DNA of 26,658 bases, taken from a virus. Positions within the stretch are counted from its first letter, which is position 1; each line of letters opens with the position of its first letter. The position numbers and the translations under genes are program-made. Under the pieces are notes generated by a model. That model did not search any database. It saw only the letters and a list, made by a program, of their open reading frames with translations, and was not told the origin of the DNA. Below, piece by piece: positions 1 to 5,573 of this stretch. The stretch spans positions 1 through 26,658 of IMG/VR virus record IMGVR_UViG_3300026518_000052. One strand, given 5' to 3'.

Positions 1-2
1 TA

Positions 3-11
3 TGTTACACT
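3..11 (+). promoter_or_regulatory. Candidate extended -10 promoter of the early operon
   Basis: TGTTACACT lies about 27 bases before the first gene and resembles the other extended -10 elements in this window (TGTTACAAT at 24994, TGTTATACT before the head-fibre gene). The -35 region falls outside the window. The box matches the consensus at four of six positions, so this is tentative. Transcription may equally come from further upstream. Confidence 0.3.
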
Positions 12-37
12 TATGAACATCAACACAAAGGATTAAC

Positions 38-328
38 ATGAAAAAGACATTTTTGACACTGGCTGCGCTAACAATGATCGTTCAGGCTAACAATTATGAT
101 GACAAGATGTGTTCATACCACCTTGCAAAGGCTTTATCGTATGCTGAAAAAGGCAACTATGCTGCGGGTGCAGGGGATAGCGATCTGTTTGGTTTGTACT
201 ATAAGATCAGCGGTGAACATCTCATTGATGTCAAGCAGTATTGCAACCTTGACGCAAAAACGCTGAAAAAGGTAAACAAACATATCAAAAGAGCACAGGA
301 AATTGCACGCAAATACGCAAAACATTAA
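38..328 (+). CDS. Small secreted (periplasmic) hypothetical protein
   Basis: This 96-residue protein has a clear Sec-type signal peptide: two lysines after the start methionine, a hydrophobic core, and a likely cleavage site after VQA at residues 15-17. The mature part is about 79 residues, largely helical in appearance, with cysteines at about 25 and 69 that could form a disulfide in the periplasm. An AAAGGA ribosome binding site precedes the ATG. I do not recognise a family. It opens a co-directional operon of small phage genes, with the next gene 19 bases downstream. A secreted phage protein expressed with early genes could act in superinfection exclusion or envelope modification, but nothing in the sequence proves this. 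Confidence 0.75.
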   Translation: MKKTFLTLAALTMIVQANNYDDKMCSYHLAKALSYAEKGNYAAGAGDSDLFGLYYKISGEHLIDVKQYCNLDAKTLKKVNKHIKRAQEIARKYAKH

Positions 329-347
329 AATAATACAAAGGACTAAC

Positions 348-506
348 ATGGAAAAAACAGTAAAAAGAATTGCGGTCACACCGCATGTTAAGAAGCTCAT
401 GGATATGGCGACAAAAAAGGTGATGGTAGAAACACAAGGTGAGGTACAGACCATCAACGATGCATTGAAACATATCCTTGAATACTACTTGGAAAAGGAT
501 GAGTGA
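348..506 (+). CDS. Small ribbon-helix-helix-like protein
   Basis: The protein has 52 residues from the ATG at 348, which is preceded by AAAGGACTAAC, the same binding-site style as the gene before it. An upstream in-frame ATG at 303 lies inside the previous gene and lacks such a site. The layout resembles the Arc/CopG fold: a short basic beta-strand (KRIAVT), a helix, a turn, and a second helix (TINDALKHILEYYL). These proteins bind DNA as dimers and usually repress transcription. The spacer between the helices is longer than normal, so the assignment is moderate. Its TGA overlaps the ATG of the next gene by one base, indicating translational coupling. Confidence 0.65.
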   Translation: MEKTVKRIAVTPHVKKLMDMATKKVMVETQGEVQTINDALKHILEYYLEKDE

Positions 507-604
507 TGATAGATCGTATCACTGCTCTATTCACCATATACGCCATAATATTTCTTTTATTCTTTGTCATGGCTGCCGGTGTAAAACTTGGTTGGATGTT
601 GTAA
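506..604 (+). CDS. 32-residue single-pass membrane protein
   Basis: A very short frame starts with the ATG that overlaps the previous stop codon (TGATG) and ends at TAA 602-604. It encodes about 32 residues dominated by one hydrophobic segment (roughly residues 8-25), with a charged N-terminus (MIDR) and a C-terminal lysine. It fills the gap exactly between two convincing genes. The coupling and the membrane-like composition are the only evidence that it is real. No function can be assigned. Confidence 0.5.
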   Translation: MIDRITALFTIYAIIFLLFFVMAAGVKLGWML

Positions 605-620
605 TAAAAAAGGAGAAAGA

Positions 621-1088
621 ATGATAAACCCTATATTTGAAGTGGAGAGATTTGTCAAAGATAGAAAGCTTGACAAACAGAAATTTGACGAAATGCAAGT
701 ATGCACGAATATCCTTGAAGAGATGTTCGAGATGCTTGGATACGATGTACCAAAAGAAGAACGTGACTGGCTCATGATGGACTTTATGCGCTTTATTGAC
801 AGACAGGTAGAGGGGTGTGTAGCACGGAAAAAAGAGAACCACACAGATGATGACAGGATCGATGCACTATCAGATATCCGTGTATTCTGTATTGATGCAA
901 CTATGAAACTTGGCTATGAGCCTAAATGCACATTGAATGAAACAGCCAAGGAGATCAACAGCAGAAAGCAAGACCCTGAGCAAGCCAAGAACTGGAAAGA
1001 CGGTGACAAATGGCAGAAAGACAGGAACCAAGACCCGTCAACACTTTATAAAGCAGACTATGACAAATGCAAGATAAAGGAGGATTAA
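621..1088 (+). CDS. MazG-like nucleoside triphosphate pyrophosphohydrolase
   Basis: The protein has 155 residues from the ATG at 621, preceded by AAAAAAGGAG. It shows the metal-binding pattern of the all-alpha NTP pyrophosphohydrolases (MazG / phosphoribosyl-ATP pyrophosphatase superfamily): an EExxE helix (EEMFE, about residues 31-35) and a later DALSDI helix (about 87-92). The C-terminal part (NETAKEINSRKQ followed by a lysine/aspartate-rich tail ending with PSTLYKADY) resembles that of phage PRA-PH-like enzymes. Such enzymes hydrolyse NTPs or dNTPs to monophosphates, and in phages they are thought to adjust nucleotide pools or blunt (p)ppGpp signalling. The spacing between the two acidic helices is longer than in minimal MazG domains. 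It belongs to the early operon, and the next gene starts two bases after its stop. Confidence 0.7.
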   Translation: MINPIFEVERFVKDRKLDKQKFDEMQVCTNILEEMFEMLGYDVPKEERDWLMMDFMRFIDRQVEGCVARKKENHTDDDRIDALSDIRVFCIDATMKLGYEPKCTLNETAKEINSRKQDPEQAKNWKDGDKWQKDRNQDPSTLYKADYDKCKIKED

Positions 1089-1090
1089 AT

Positions 1091-1543
1091 ATGCACAGTC
1101 ATGCTAATGAAATTAGATACTGGGCAGAACATCCAGACGGAACTAAAGTATGGCTTAAACATCAGAACTCTGATTGGACTTTGCTTGAAGACTACGAAAT
1201 AAATTGGAGATTAAAGAAAGGCATTTATATAGTAGATGATGAATGGGCAGAGCTAAGAATTGCACAGGCGGACAGTAAACAGTTGCAATATCTGTCATTC
1301 AGCGGTAAATGGATAGATGACACTCTTGATTATAACAAGATGACATTAATGTTGAAAAACTGGCGTATCAAACCTGAAAACCCTGTATATGAGTATCAAG
1401 TAATCTACAGATTGACAAATAGCAATGTATACAACTTGACATGTGAATATTATAAAGACGAAGAAGAGTTTAAAAGGACTTCTAGTGAATTTGTATTCGT
1501 TGAACTGTATGAACCAAGCAAAAGAGAAAGAAACATGAAATGA
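1091..1543 (+). CDS. Hypothetical tryptophan-rich phage protein
   Basis: The protein has 150 residues from the ATG at 1091, behind the strong site AAAGGAGGATTAAAT. It is rich in tryptophan and tyrosine. It contains the block YWAEHPDGTKVW near the N-terminus and NWRIKPENPVYEYQV near residue 95. The WRIKP signature occurs in many small phage proteins of unknown role that seem built from short beta repeats. There is no signal peptide or membrane segment. It sits in the same operon as the MazG-like gene. I cannot assign a function. Confidence 0.7.
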   Translation: MHSHANEIRYWAEHPDGTKVWLKHQNSDWTLLEDYEINWRLKKGIYIVDDEWAELRIAQADSKQLQYLSFSGKWIDDTLDYNKMTLMLKNWRIKPENPVYEYQVIYRLTNSNVYNLTCEYYKDEEEFKRTSSEFVFVELYEPSKRERNMK

Positions 1544-1602
1544 ATAAATACATAGATACAAAATTGATTTCATTCTGAAGATTTAAATATAAAGGAGTAA
1601 AA

Positions 1603-1860
1603 ATGGAGATTAAAACAAAATACAACATAGGAGATACTGTATATCTGTTTATTAATGGTGAGGTATATGAGGAAAAGATAAAGTCAATAGATATACGTAT
1701 AGGCAAAAACAGAAGTAATATATTTACCGATATAGAAATACATTACGATGTTTCAAAAATTCATCTTCCGGGATGGACTAAAGACAAATATGCAGAGAAT
1801 TGTCTATTCAACTCTAAAAAAGAGATAGCTTACTATCTGTATAATAAGATAATGCAATAA
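1603..1860 (+). CDS. Small hypothetical protein, beta-rich
   Basis: The protein has 85 residues, and its ATG follows AAAGGAGTAAAA. The N-terminus (KYNIGDTVYLFINGEVYEEKI) reads like a small SH3-like beta barrel, of the kind seen in many phage proteins of unknown role. The rest alternates beta strands with a short C-terminal helix. A perfect TATAAT box lies inside its 3' end (1840-1845) and may drive the structured RNA that follows. No function can be assigned. Confidence 0.65.
   Translation: MEIKTKYNIGDTVYLFINGEVYEEKIKSIDIRIGKNRSNIFTDIEIHYDVSKIHLPGWTKDKYAENCLFNSKKEIAYYLYNKIMQ
1838..1845 (+). promoter_or_regulatory. Candidate -10 box driving the structured RNA
   Basis: TGTATAAT contains a perfect TATAAT hexamer at 1840-1845, inside the last codons of the preceding gene. 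Transcription would begin near 1852, about 25-30 bases before the first stem of the hairpin array. There is no obvious -35 box, but other promoters in this window also lack one. The base composition is AT-rich, so a chance match is possible. Confidence 0.4.
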
Positions 1861-1874
1861 AAAGGAGATCATAA

Positions 1875-2107
1875 CTCTACAGAGCCAACTTAGGTTGGTT
1901 CGATGGAGCCATGCTCCCGTGGGTCAGGTTAGGTAGGTTGAGTCTCTACTCGCCCATGTGATATGCAGGAATAAAAAACTTCAAAGTGACATTTGTTAAG
2001 ATACCTGTATATCAGCAGCAGAGGTTTTTAGAAAAAATAGACTGCTTCTATTGGACGTGTTTTCCTCTGCTGCATCAAAGAGAGTTTTGAAAGAATTTCT
2101 CTCTTTG
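1875..2107 (+). ncRNA. Unrecognised structured RNA or long structured leader
   Basis: This gene-free stretch is tiled with consecutive stems. Stem A is 1882-1889 with 1894-1901 (8 pairs, one G-U, loop TTAG). Stem B is 1905-1909 with 1913-1917 (5 pairs). Stem C is 1918-1924 with 1952-1958 (7 pairs, two G-U), enclosing a small stem GAGT/ACTC at 1940-1951. Stem D is 1959-1969 with 2004-2014 (11 pairs, one G-U), enclosing a second stem at 1979-1985 with 1992-2000. Stem E is 2015-2024 with 2064-2073 (10 perfect pairs), enclosing 2036-2040 with 2048-2052. Stem F is 2076-2084 with 2099-2107 (9 perfect pairs). Stems B, C, D and E abut with no unpaired base between them. An unattached AAAGGAG lies just upstream (1861-1867). 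No T-run follows the last stem, so it may be the leader of the methyltransferase mRNA. It does not match tRNA, tmRNA, the SAM riboswitch or a hammerhead by eye. Confidence 0.6.
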
Positions 2108-2144
2108 GTTGAACTATATTTGAATGGTTGAATAAAGGAGAGAT

Positions 2145-3452
2145 GTGAAAAAAGTGAAGATCGCCACTGTGTTTAGCGGTATCGGTGCCCCTGAACAGGC
2201 AGCGAGCAGGGTATTTAAAAAAGTAAAACTTGTTTTTGCATGTGAAATAGACAAATTTGCAAGAAAAAGTTTTGAAGCGATATATAACATAAACCCAAAA
2301 CGCTTTCATACGGATATTACAAAAACAGACTTTTCAAAATATCGTAAAAAAGTGGACATCCTTATTGGAGGAAGCCCATGCCAATCGTTCAGTATTGCAG
2401 GGGGGCGTGCCGGTTTTGAGGATACAAGGGGTACACTGTTCTTTGATTTTGCACGGTGCATAAAAGAGTGTCAGCCAAAATATTTCATATTCGAGAACGT
2501 CAAAGGTATTGTCAACCATGACAATGGCAAGACGCTTAGTGTTATACTTTATGTATTCAATGAACTTGGATATGCAATAACTCTTGACATATTGAACACT
2601 AAAGACTTCGGTGTACCACAGAATAGAGAGCGTTTCTTTGTTATAGGCAAAAGGAAACATAAACAAACATCAATGCCTAAAATGAAAAATGGAAAATTGC
2701 TAAAAGACAAAATGTGGAATGCGTTTGTTGGAAAAGGGTTAAAATGGTTTGATGCATATAAGTTCCCCACACCGATACCGCTCGAAAAACGCCTAAAAGA
2801 TGTTCTCGAAGATGATGTTGATGAGAAGTATTATTTGAGTGAAAAAGCAATTAAAGGCTTCATCCATCACACAAACAGAATGCAGGAGAGGGGGAATGGT
2901 TTTAATTTTTCTCCAACTTTAGGCGAGTGTGTAGCATCGAGCATCACCACAAAATCAGGGACAAGACCTTGCGATAATTTTATTAAAGTCATAGGGGAAC
3001 TCGACATAAAAGGTAACGACCGGATCAAGAGAGTGTACGGTGATGATGATGTAAGACCTGCATTACAAACAATGCAGGGTGGCAATAGAGAGCCAAAGAT
3101 ACTTGTGAAAAGTGCTACGAAAAAAGGCTATGATGAGGCAGAATATGGTGACAGCATAAATCTTAGTGTTCCAAATAGTAAGACACGAAGAGGTGGGGTC
3201 GGTAAACAGGTTTCACAGACACTTGACACGTCATGTAATCTGGCTTTTTTAGGAGATAGAATAAGAAAGCTCACACCGCTTGAATGTTGGAGGTTACATG
3301 ATTTCCCCGATGAAGCGTTCAATAAAGCGAAAAATGCGGGATTGAGTGATACACAGCTTTACAAGCAGGCAGGAAACAGCATGAGTGTAAATGTCATCGA
3401 ATTATTGTTTAAAAATATCAAAAAGGACATGGAACATGAAAAACATACTTAA
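2145..3452 (+). CDS. C5-cytosine DNA methyltransferase (Dcm-like)
   Basis: The enzyme has 435 residues and transfers a methyl group from S-adenosylmethionine to carbon 5 of cytosine in a specific DNA sequence. The ordered family motifs are all present: motif I FSGIGAPEQA (about 10-19), the catalytic motif IV GSPCQSFSIAGG with Cys79, motif VI FENVKG (about 116-121), motif VIII QNRERFFVIG (159-168), a variable target-recognition region (about 190-370), and motif X QAGNSMSV (408-415). The start is GTG 2145 behind AAAGGAG. An alternative GTG at 2154 is in frame. No restriction endonuclease lies next to it, so it is probably an orphan phage enzyme that protects phage DNA from host restriction. It follows the hairpin-rich region, which may control it. 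Its 3' end overlaps the next small gene by 17 bases. The target sequence cannot be read from the protein. Confidence 0.93.
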   Translation: MKKVKIATVFSGIGAPEQAASRVFKKVKLVFACEIDKFARKSFEAIYNINPKRFHTDITKTDFSKYRKKVDILIGGSPCQSFSIAGGRAGFEDTRGTLFFDFARCIKECQPKYFIFENVKGIVNHDNGKTLSVILYVFNELGYAITLDILNTKDFGVPQNRERFFVIGKRKHKQTSMPKMKNGKLLKDKMWNAFVGKGLKWFDAYKFPTPIPLEKRLKDVLEDDVDEKYYLSEKAIKGFIHHTNRMQERGNGFNFSPTLGECVASSITTKSGTRPCDNFIKVIGELDIKGNDRIKRVYGDDDVRPALQTMQGGNREPKILVKSATKKGYDEAEYGDSINLSVPNSKTRRGGVGKQVSQTLDTSCNLAFLGDRIRKLTPLECWRLHDFPDEAFNKAKNAGLSDTQLYKQAGNSMSVNVIELLFKNIKKDMEHEKHT

Positions 3453-3561
3453 AAACATTGGTTGGATAGACCATAAAGGCAACTGGGATAAAATGGAGAT
3501 ATTTGTGGATGTGGTGATCGTTATATGCACAATCTCTCTGCTGTTATGGGGGTTAACATGA
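3436..3561 (+). CDS. 41-residue membrane protein
   Basis: A short frame starts at ATG 3436, inside the end of the methyltransferase gene behind AAAGGACATGGAAC, and ends at TGA 3559-3561. That stop overlaps the ATG of the next gene. The product has a charged N-terminal half (MKNILKNIGWIDHKGNWDKM) and one hydrophobic C-terminal segment (about residues 22-40), so it is a likely inner-membrane peptide. Ribosome binding site, overlap on both sides and membrane character support it. Its function is unknown. Confidence 0.55.
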   Translation: MKNILKNIGWIDHKGNWDKMEIFVDVVIVICTISLLLWGLT

Positions 3562-4052
3562 CAAACATAGACATGAACGTGATCTTCTATGCCATACTGC
3601 AAAAGAGCATGGAGGATGCAGGCATGCTAAATCCAGATGCAAGCCCAAAGAAACCAAAGAACTTTGAGGATGAGGATTTAGTAAAAATGTACGAACATTT
3701 CAGTAAATGTGTGGTTATGTACGATACACACGAATTGATAGCACAAACAAAGCGTTTCAATGAGAGGGCACAAAAACTCCATGATGACTACCTGCTGAAC
3801 ATGCTATTAATGGGGCTGTTCATGATGGACACATGGCTGCACAATGATGCAACGACTTATGAAAAAAATATACTATTGCCAAAAGTGACACGTTCTATAA
3901 AACGTGCAAGAAAAACGGCACACGATGAGGTTATCATGGACAGCGTAATAGCCGCATCGAATATGTACCGAGTGCTCAACGGACAACCGGAGCTAACCAA
4001 AGAAGTAAGAGAAGCGAGGAGAAAAGCATGGAAATTAAAGGTCAAAAACTGA
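3558..4052 (+). CDS. Hypothetical helical protein
   Basis: The protein has 164 residues from ATG 3558, coupled to the preceding small gene by ATGA. An in-frame ATG at 3525 would extend it by 11 residues but lies inside that gene. The sequence is almost entirely helical and charged, methionine-rich in the middle (DDYLLNMLLMGLFMMDTW) and strongly basic at the C-terminus. There is no transmembrane segment of convincing length and no family I recognise. The C-terminal ARRKAWKLKVKN tail could contact nucleic acid, but this is speculation. Confidence 0.7.
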   Translation: MTNIDMNVIFYAILQKSMEDAGMLNPDASPKKPKNFEDEDLVKMYEHFSKCVVMYDTHELIAQTKRFNERAQKLHDDYLLNMLLMGLFMMDTWLHNDATTYEKNILLPKVTRSIKRARKTAHDEVIMDSVIAASNMYRVLNGQPELTKEVREARRKAWKLKVKN

Positions 4053-4150
4053 TGAAAGGTGTATATATGCTTGATGGGCAGGTGATCCTTGCCAAATCGT
4101 TCAAAGAAGCTATTAAAATATACATGAAAGGAGAAAAACATGGAAATTAA
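4028..4150 (+). CDS. 40-residue hypothetical protein
   Basis: A short frame is embedded between two overlapping genes. ATG 4028 is preceded at good spacing by AGGAG, which is better support than the later in-frame ATG at 4052 that overlaps the previous stop. The product begins MEIKGQKLMKGVYMLDGQV and ends in a basic helix with GEKHGN. It overlaps the preceding gene by 25 bases and the following one by 11. Its first four residues (MEIK) are the same as those of the next gene, perhaps from duplication of a translation start. Function unknown. Confidence 0.5.
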   Translation: MEIKGQKLMKGVYMLDGQVILAKSFKEAIKIYMKGEKHGN

Positions 4151-4454
4151 ACATCCATTGATAAACAAAATTGACAGCGAACATTATGACAGTAAAGGAA
4201 AGCCTGCTATTGCCGATTTTGAGGACAAATATACCGTAGGAGAGCTTATGGTATGGGCTAAGATCACAAAAGCCAAATATGAACATCCTGCACGTGCTGC
4301 AAAGGGTCAGGTTGAAGCGGATAAAAGGAAAGCAAAAACATACGGTGATTATTATGAGTTTTTGAGTGAGATTGCCAAATACTCTTTACCTATAAAAAAC
4401 ATGGTTGCAAGCAAGGCATACGCAAAGCTTGGTGTTGAGGTGGTTTATGAGTAA
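4140..4454 (+). CDS. Hypothetical protein, possibly a divergent DUF3310-like phage protein
   Basis: The protein has 104 residues and its ATG follows AAAGGAGAAAAAC. The order of features (an early EHYDSKGKPAIADFEDKY block, a middle helix, then DKRKAKTYGDYYEFL) is reminiscent of the small phage family DUF3310, which typically has an HY...I.. start and a lysine-rich AxxYL helix. Identity is too low to be sure. There is no membrane segment or signal peptide. It overlaps the next gene by 8 bases and belongs to the same early operon. The role is unknown. Confidence 0.65.
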   Translation: MEIKHPLINKIDSEHYDSKGKPAIADFEDKYTVGELMVWAKITKAKYEHPARAAKGQVEADKRKAKTYGDYYEFLSEIAKYSLPIKNMVASKAYAKLGVEVVYE

Positions 4455-4638
4455 AAAAGAATACCTTATGACATCAATGGTAATATTTTCAACACTACTG
4501 TTATCATCGGGATTTGCCGGTTTTCTTATTGCAAAAGAAGATTACCCAAATGGTATCATCTTTGCAAGTCTAACATCAATACTGACGTTATTCTTTGCCG
4601 ATGCAATATCAAAGGCGTTCAAGTATGATCACGAATAA
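4447..4638 (+). CDS. Small two-helix membrane protein
   Basis: The protein has 63 residues from ATG 4447, preceded by GAGGTGGTTT. There are two hydrophobic segments (about residues 10-27 and 36-52) separated by a short charged loop (AKEDYPNG), giving a helical hairpin in the inner membrane. The length and topology recall class II holins, but the lysis genes are elsewhere in the late operon, so this is more likely an early membrane peptide of unknown role. It overlaps the preceding gene by 8 bases and the next by 14. Confidence 0.6.
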   Translation: MSKKEYLMTSMVIFSTLLLSSGFAGFLIAKEDYPNGIIFASLTSILTLFFADAISKAFKYDHE

Positions 4639-4834
4639 GACACTTTACGGTACAGATGACGTGCCGCCCATACCAAAAGATATCGCACAAAAACGCATCG
4701 ATCTGTTGTATTCTAACCTGCGACGTGAGGTGAATAAACCGTTCAAAGAGCAGAACGCCTATTTACAAGCACAGATACTCAAAGCGATGGGGTTTTGGAA
4801 AAAAATGGCGAACATGGAGGATGCAGGGTTATGA
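4625..4834 (+). CDS. Small hypothetical protein ending the early operon
   Basis: The protein has 69 residues from ATG 4625, in an overlapping arrangement with the membrane protein gene before it. It is predicted to be helical, with a proline-rich N-terminal segment (DDVPPIPKDI). I recognise no domain. Its stop codon overlaps the stop region of the opposing late gene by 6 bases, so the two operons meet with no space for a separate terminator. The ribosome binding site is weak, which suggests translation coupled to the preceding gene. Confidence 0.55.
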   Translation: MITNKTLYGTDDVPPIPKDIAQKRIDLLYSNLRREVNKPFKEQNAYLQAQILKAMGFWKKMANMEDAGL

Positions 4835-5572
4835 GTTCCCTTTGTCATATCTCTCATCGTGTCTTACAAAACCTTTTTTAACCTCATCTGTAGCTTTGTA
4901 AACTTCAAGATCACTGATAGGTGCACTTCCCAAGAGCCATCTGTAGTACACATCTGATTTGGTTTGATCAGCCTGACCGGCGGGGCATTCTGTGTACCAC
5001 CCCCCGTTATCATCAGGCAGTAACGCCCCTGTCGTGTAAAGATAATTGCCATCTTTGTCGTATATGGCTATTGCAAGTGCGGTTACATCTTTCCTGTCTA
5101 TATGCAGGTACCATCTGTACCCCCATTGATCATGGAAGCGTGTGAATGTGTACGGGTCACGTTCATCATCGTGTATCTCCATCATCTGCCTTTGTTTTGC
5201 AGGTGGTTTTGGCAGCGTTGACGTATATTCGGTATCAAGCTTGTTATATGCATCTTTAAGCCACAGATGATACCCATTTTTGTCATCTATCAACGGATTT
5301 GCACCAACAGCACGTCTTTTATTGTCCTCAACATCGATCACGCCACCCTCTGCTGCCATAGACTCAAGTATTTTGATATTTGTTTCCTTTTCATACTTAT
5401 CAAGCTCATCCTGTGTGAATGCAGGGTCAGGGGTATTGCCCTGTGCGATCCACTCCTGAACTTCTTTATAGTGTCTATTATTTTCATCCATAGGGACGAT
5501 GATCTCATCATTCACCAAATATCCCGTATATTCCGTAGGTGTCTTGATATTTGCAATATATTTTACTTTCAT
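4829..5572 (-). CDS. Probable tail fibre assembly or fibre-associated protein
   Basis: The protein has 247 residues from the ATG at 5572, which follows GCGGAG and lies one base after the stop of the fibre gene. The N-terminal third reads like the small proteins encoded downstream of phage fibres: a short beta region (EYTGYLVNDEIIVPMDENNR), then YKEVQEWIAQGNTPDPAFTQDEL, a pattern typical of tail-fibre assembly chaperones and DUF4376-like tail proteins. The C-terminal two thirds (WGYRWYLHIDRKDVTALAIAIY and later) look beta-rich and have no family I know. As the last gene of the late operon, directly behind the fibre gene, a chaperone or fibre-tip role is plausible but unproven. Confidence 0.6.
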   Translation of the reverse strand: MKVKYIANIKTPTEYTGYLVNDEIIVPMDENNRHYKEVQEWIAQGNTPDPAFTQDELDKYEKETNIKILESMAAEGGVIDVEDNKRRAVGANPLIDDKNGYHLWLKDAYNKLDTEYTSTLPKPPAKQRQMMEIHDDERDPYTFTRFHDQWGYRWYLHIDRKDVTALAIAIYDKDGNYLYTTGALLPDDNGGWYTECPAGQADQTKSDVYYRWLLGSAPISDLEVYKATDEVKKGFVRHDERYDKGNS

Positions 5573-5573
5573 C

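Noticed and set aside
1540-1578. A 12-codon frame (MNKYIDTKLISF) overlapping the stop of the preceding gene
   Set aside because: Too short to judge and with no clear ribosome binding site.
1882-1960. Possible tRNA, because of GGTTCGA at 1893-1903 and several stems
   Set aside because: The stem before GGTTCGA pairs with the sequence upstream of it, no acceptor stem or anticodon arm can be drawn, and there is no CCA or proper T-stem.
1861-2144. SAM or SAH riboswitch in front of the methyltransferase
   Set aside because: The conserved SAM-I core elements and the SAH core are absent by eye; the region is better described as serial independent hairpins.
4447-4638. Second holin of the lysis system
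   Set aside because: Two membrane helices fit a holin, but the gene belongs to the early operon on the other strand and the late lysis cassette already has holin candidates.
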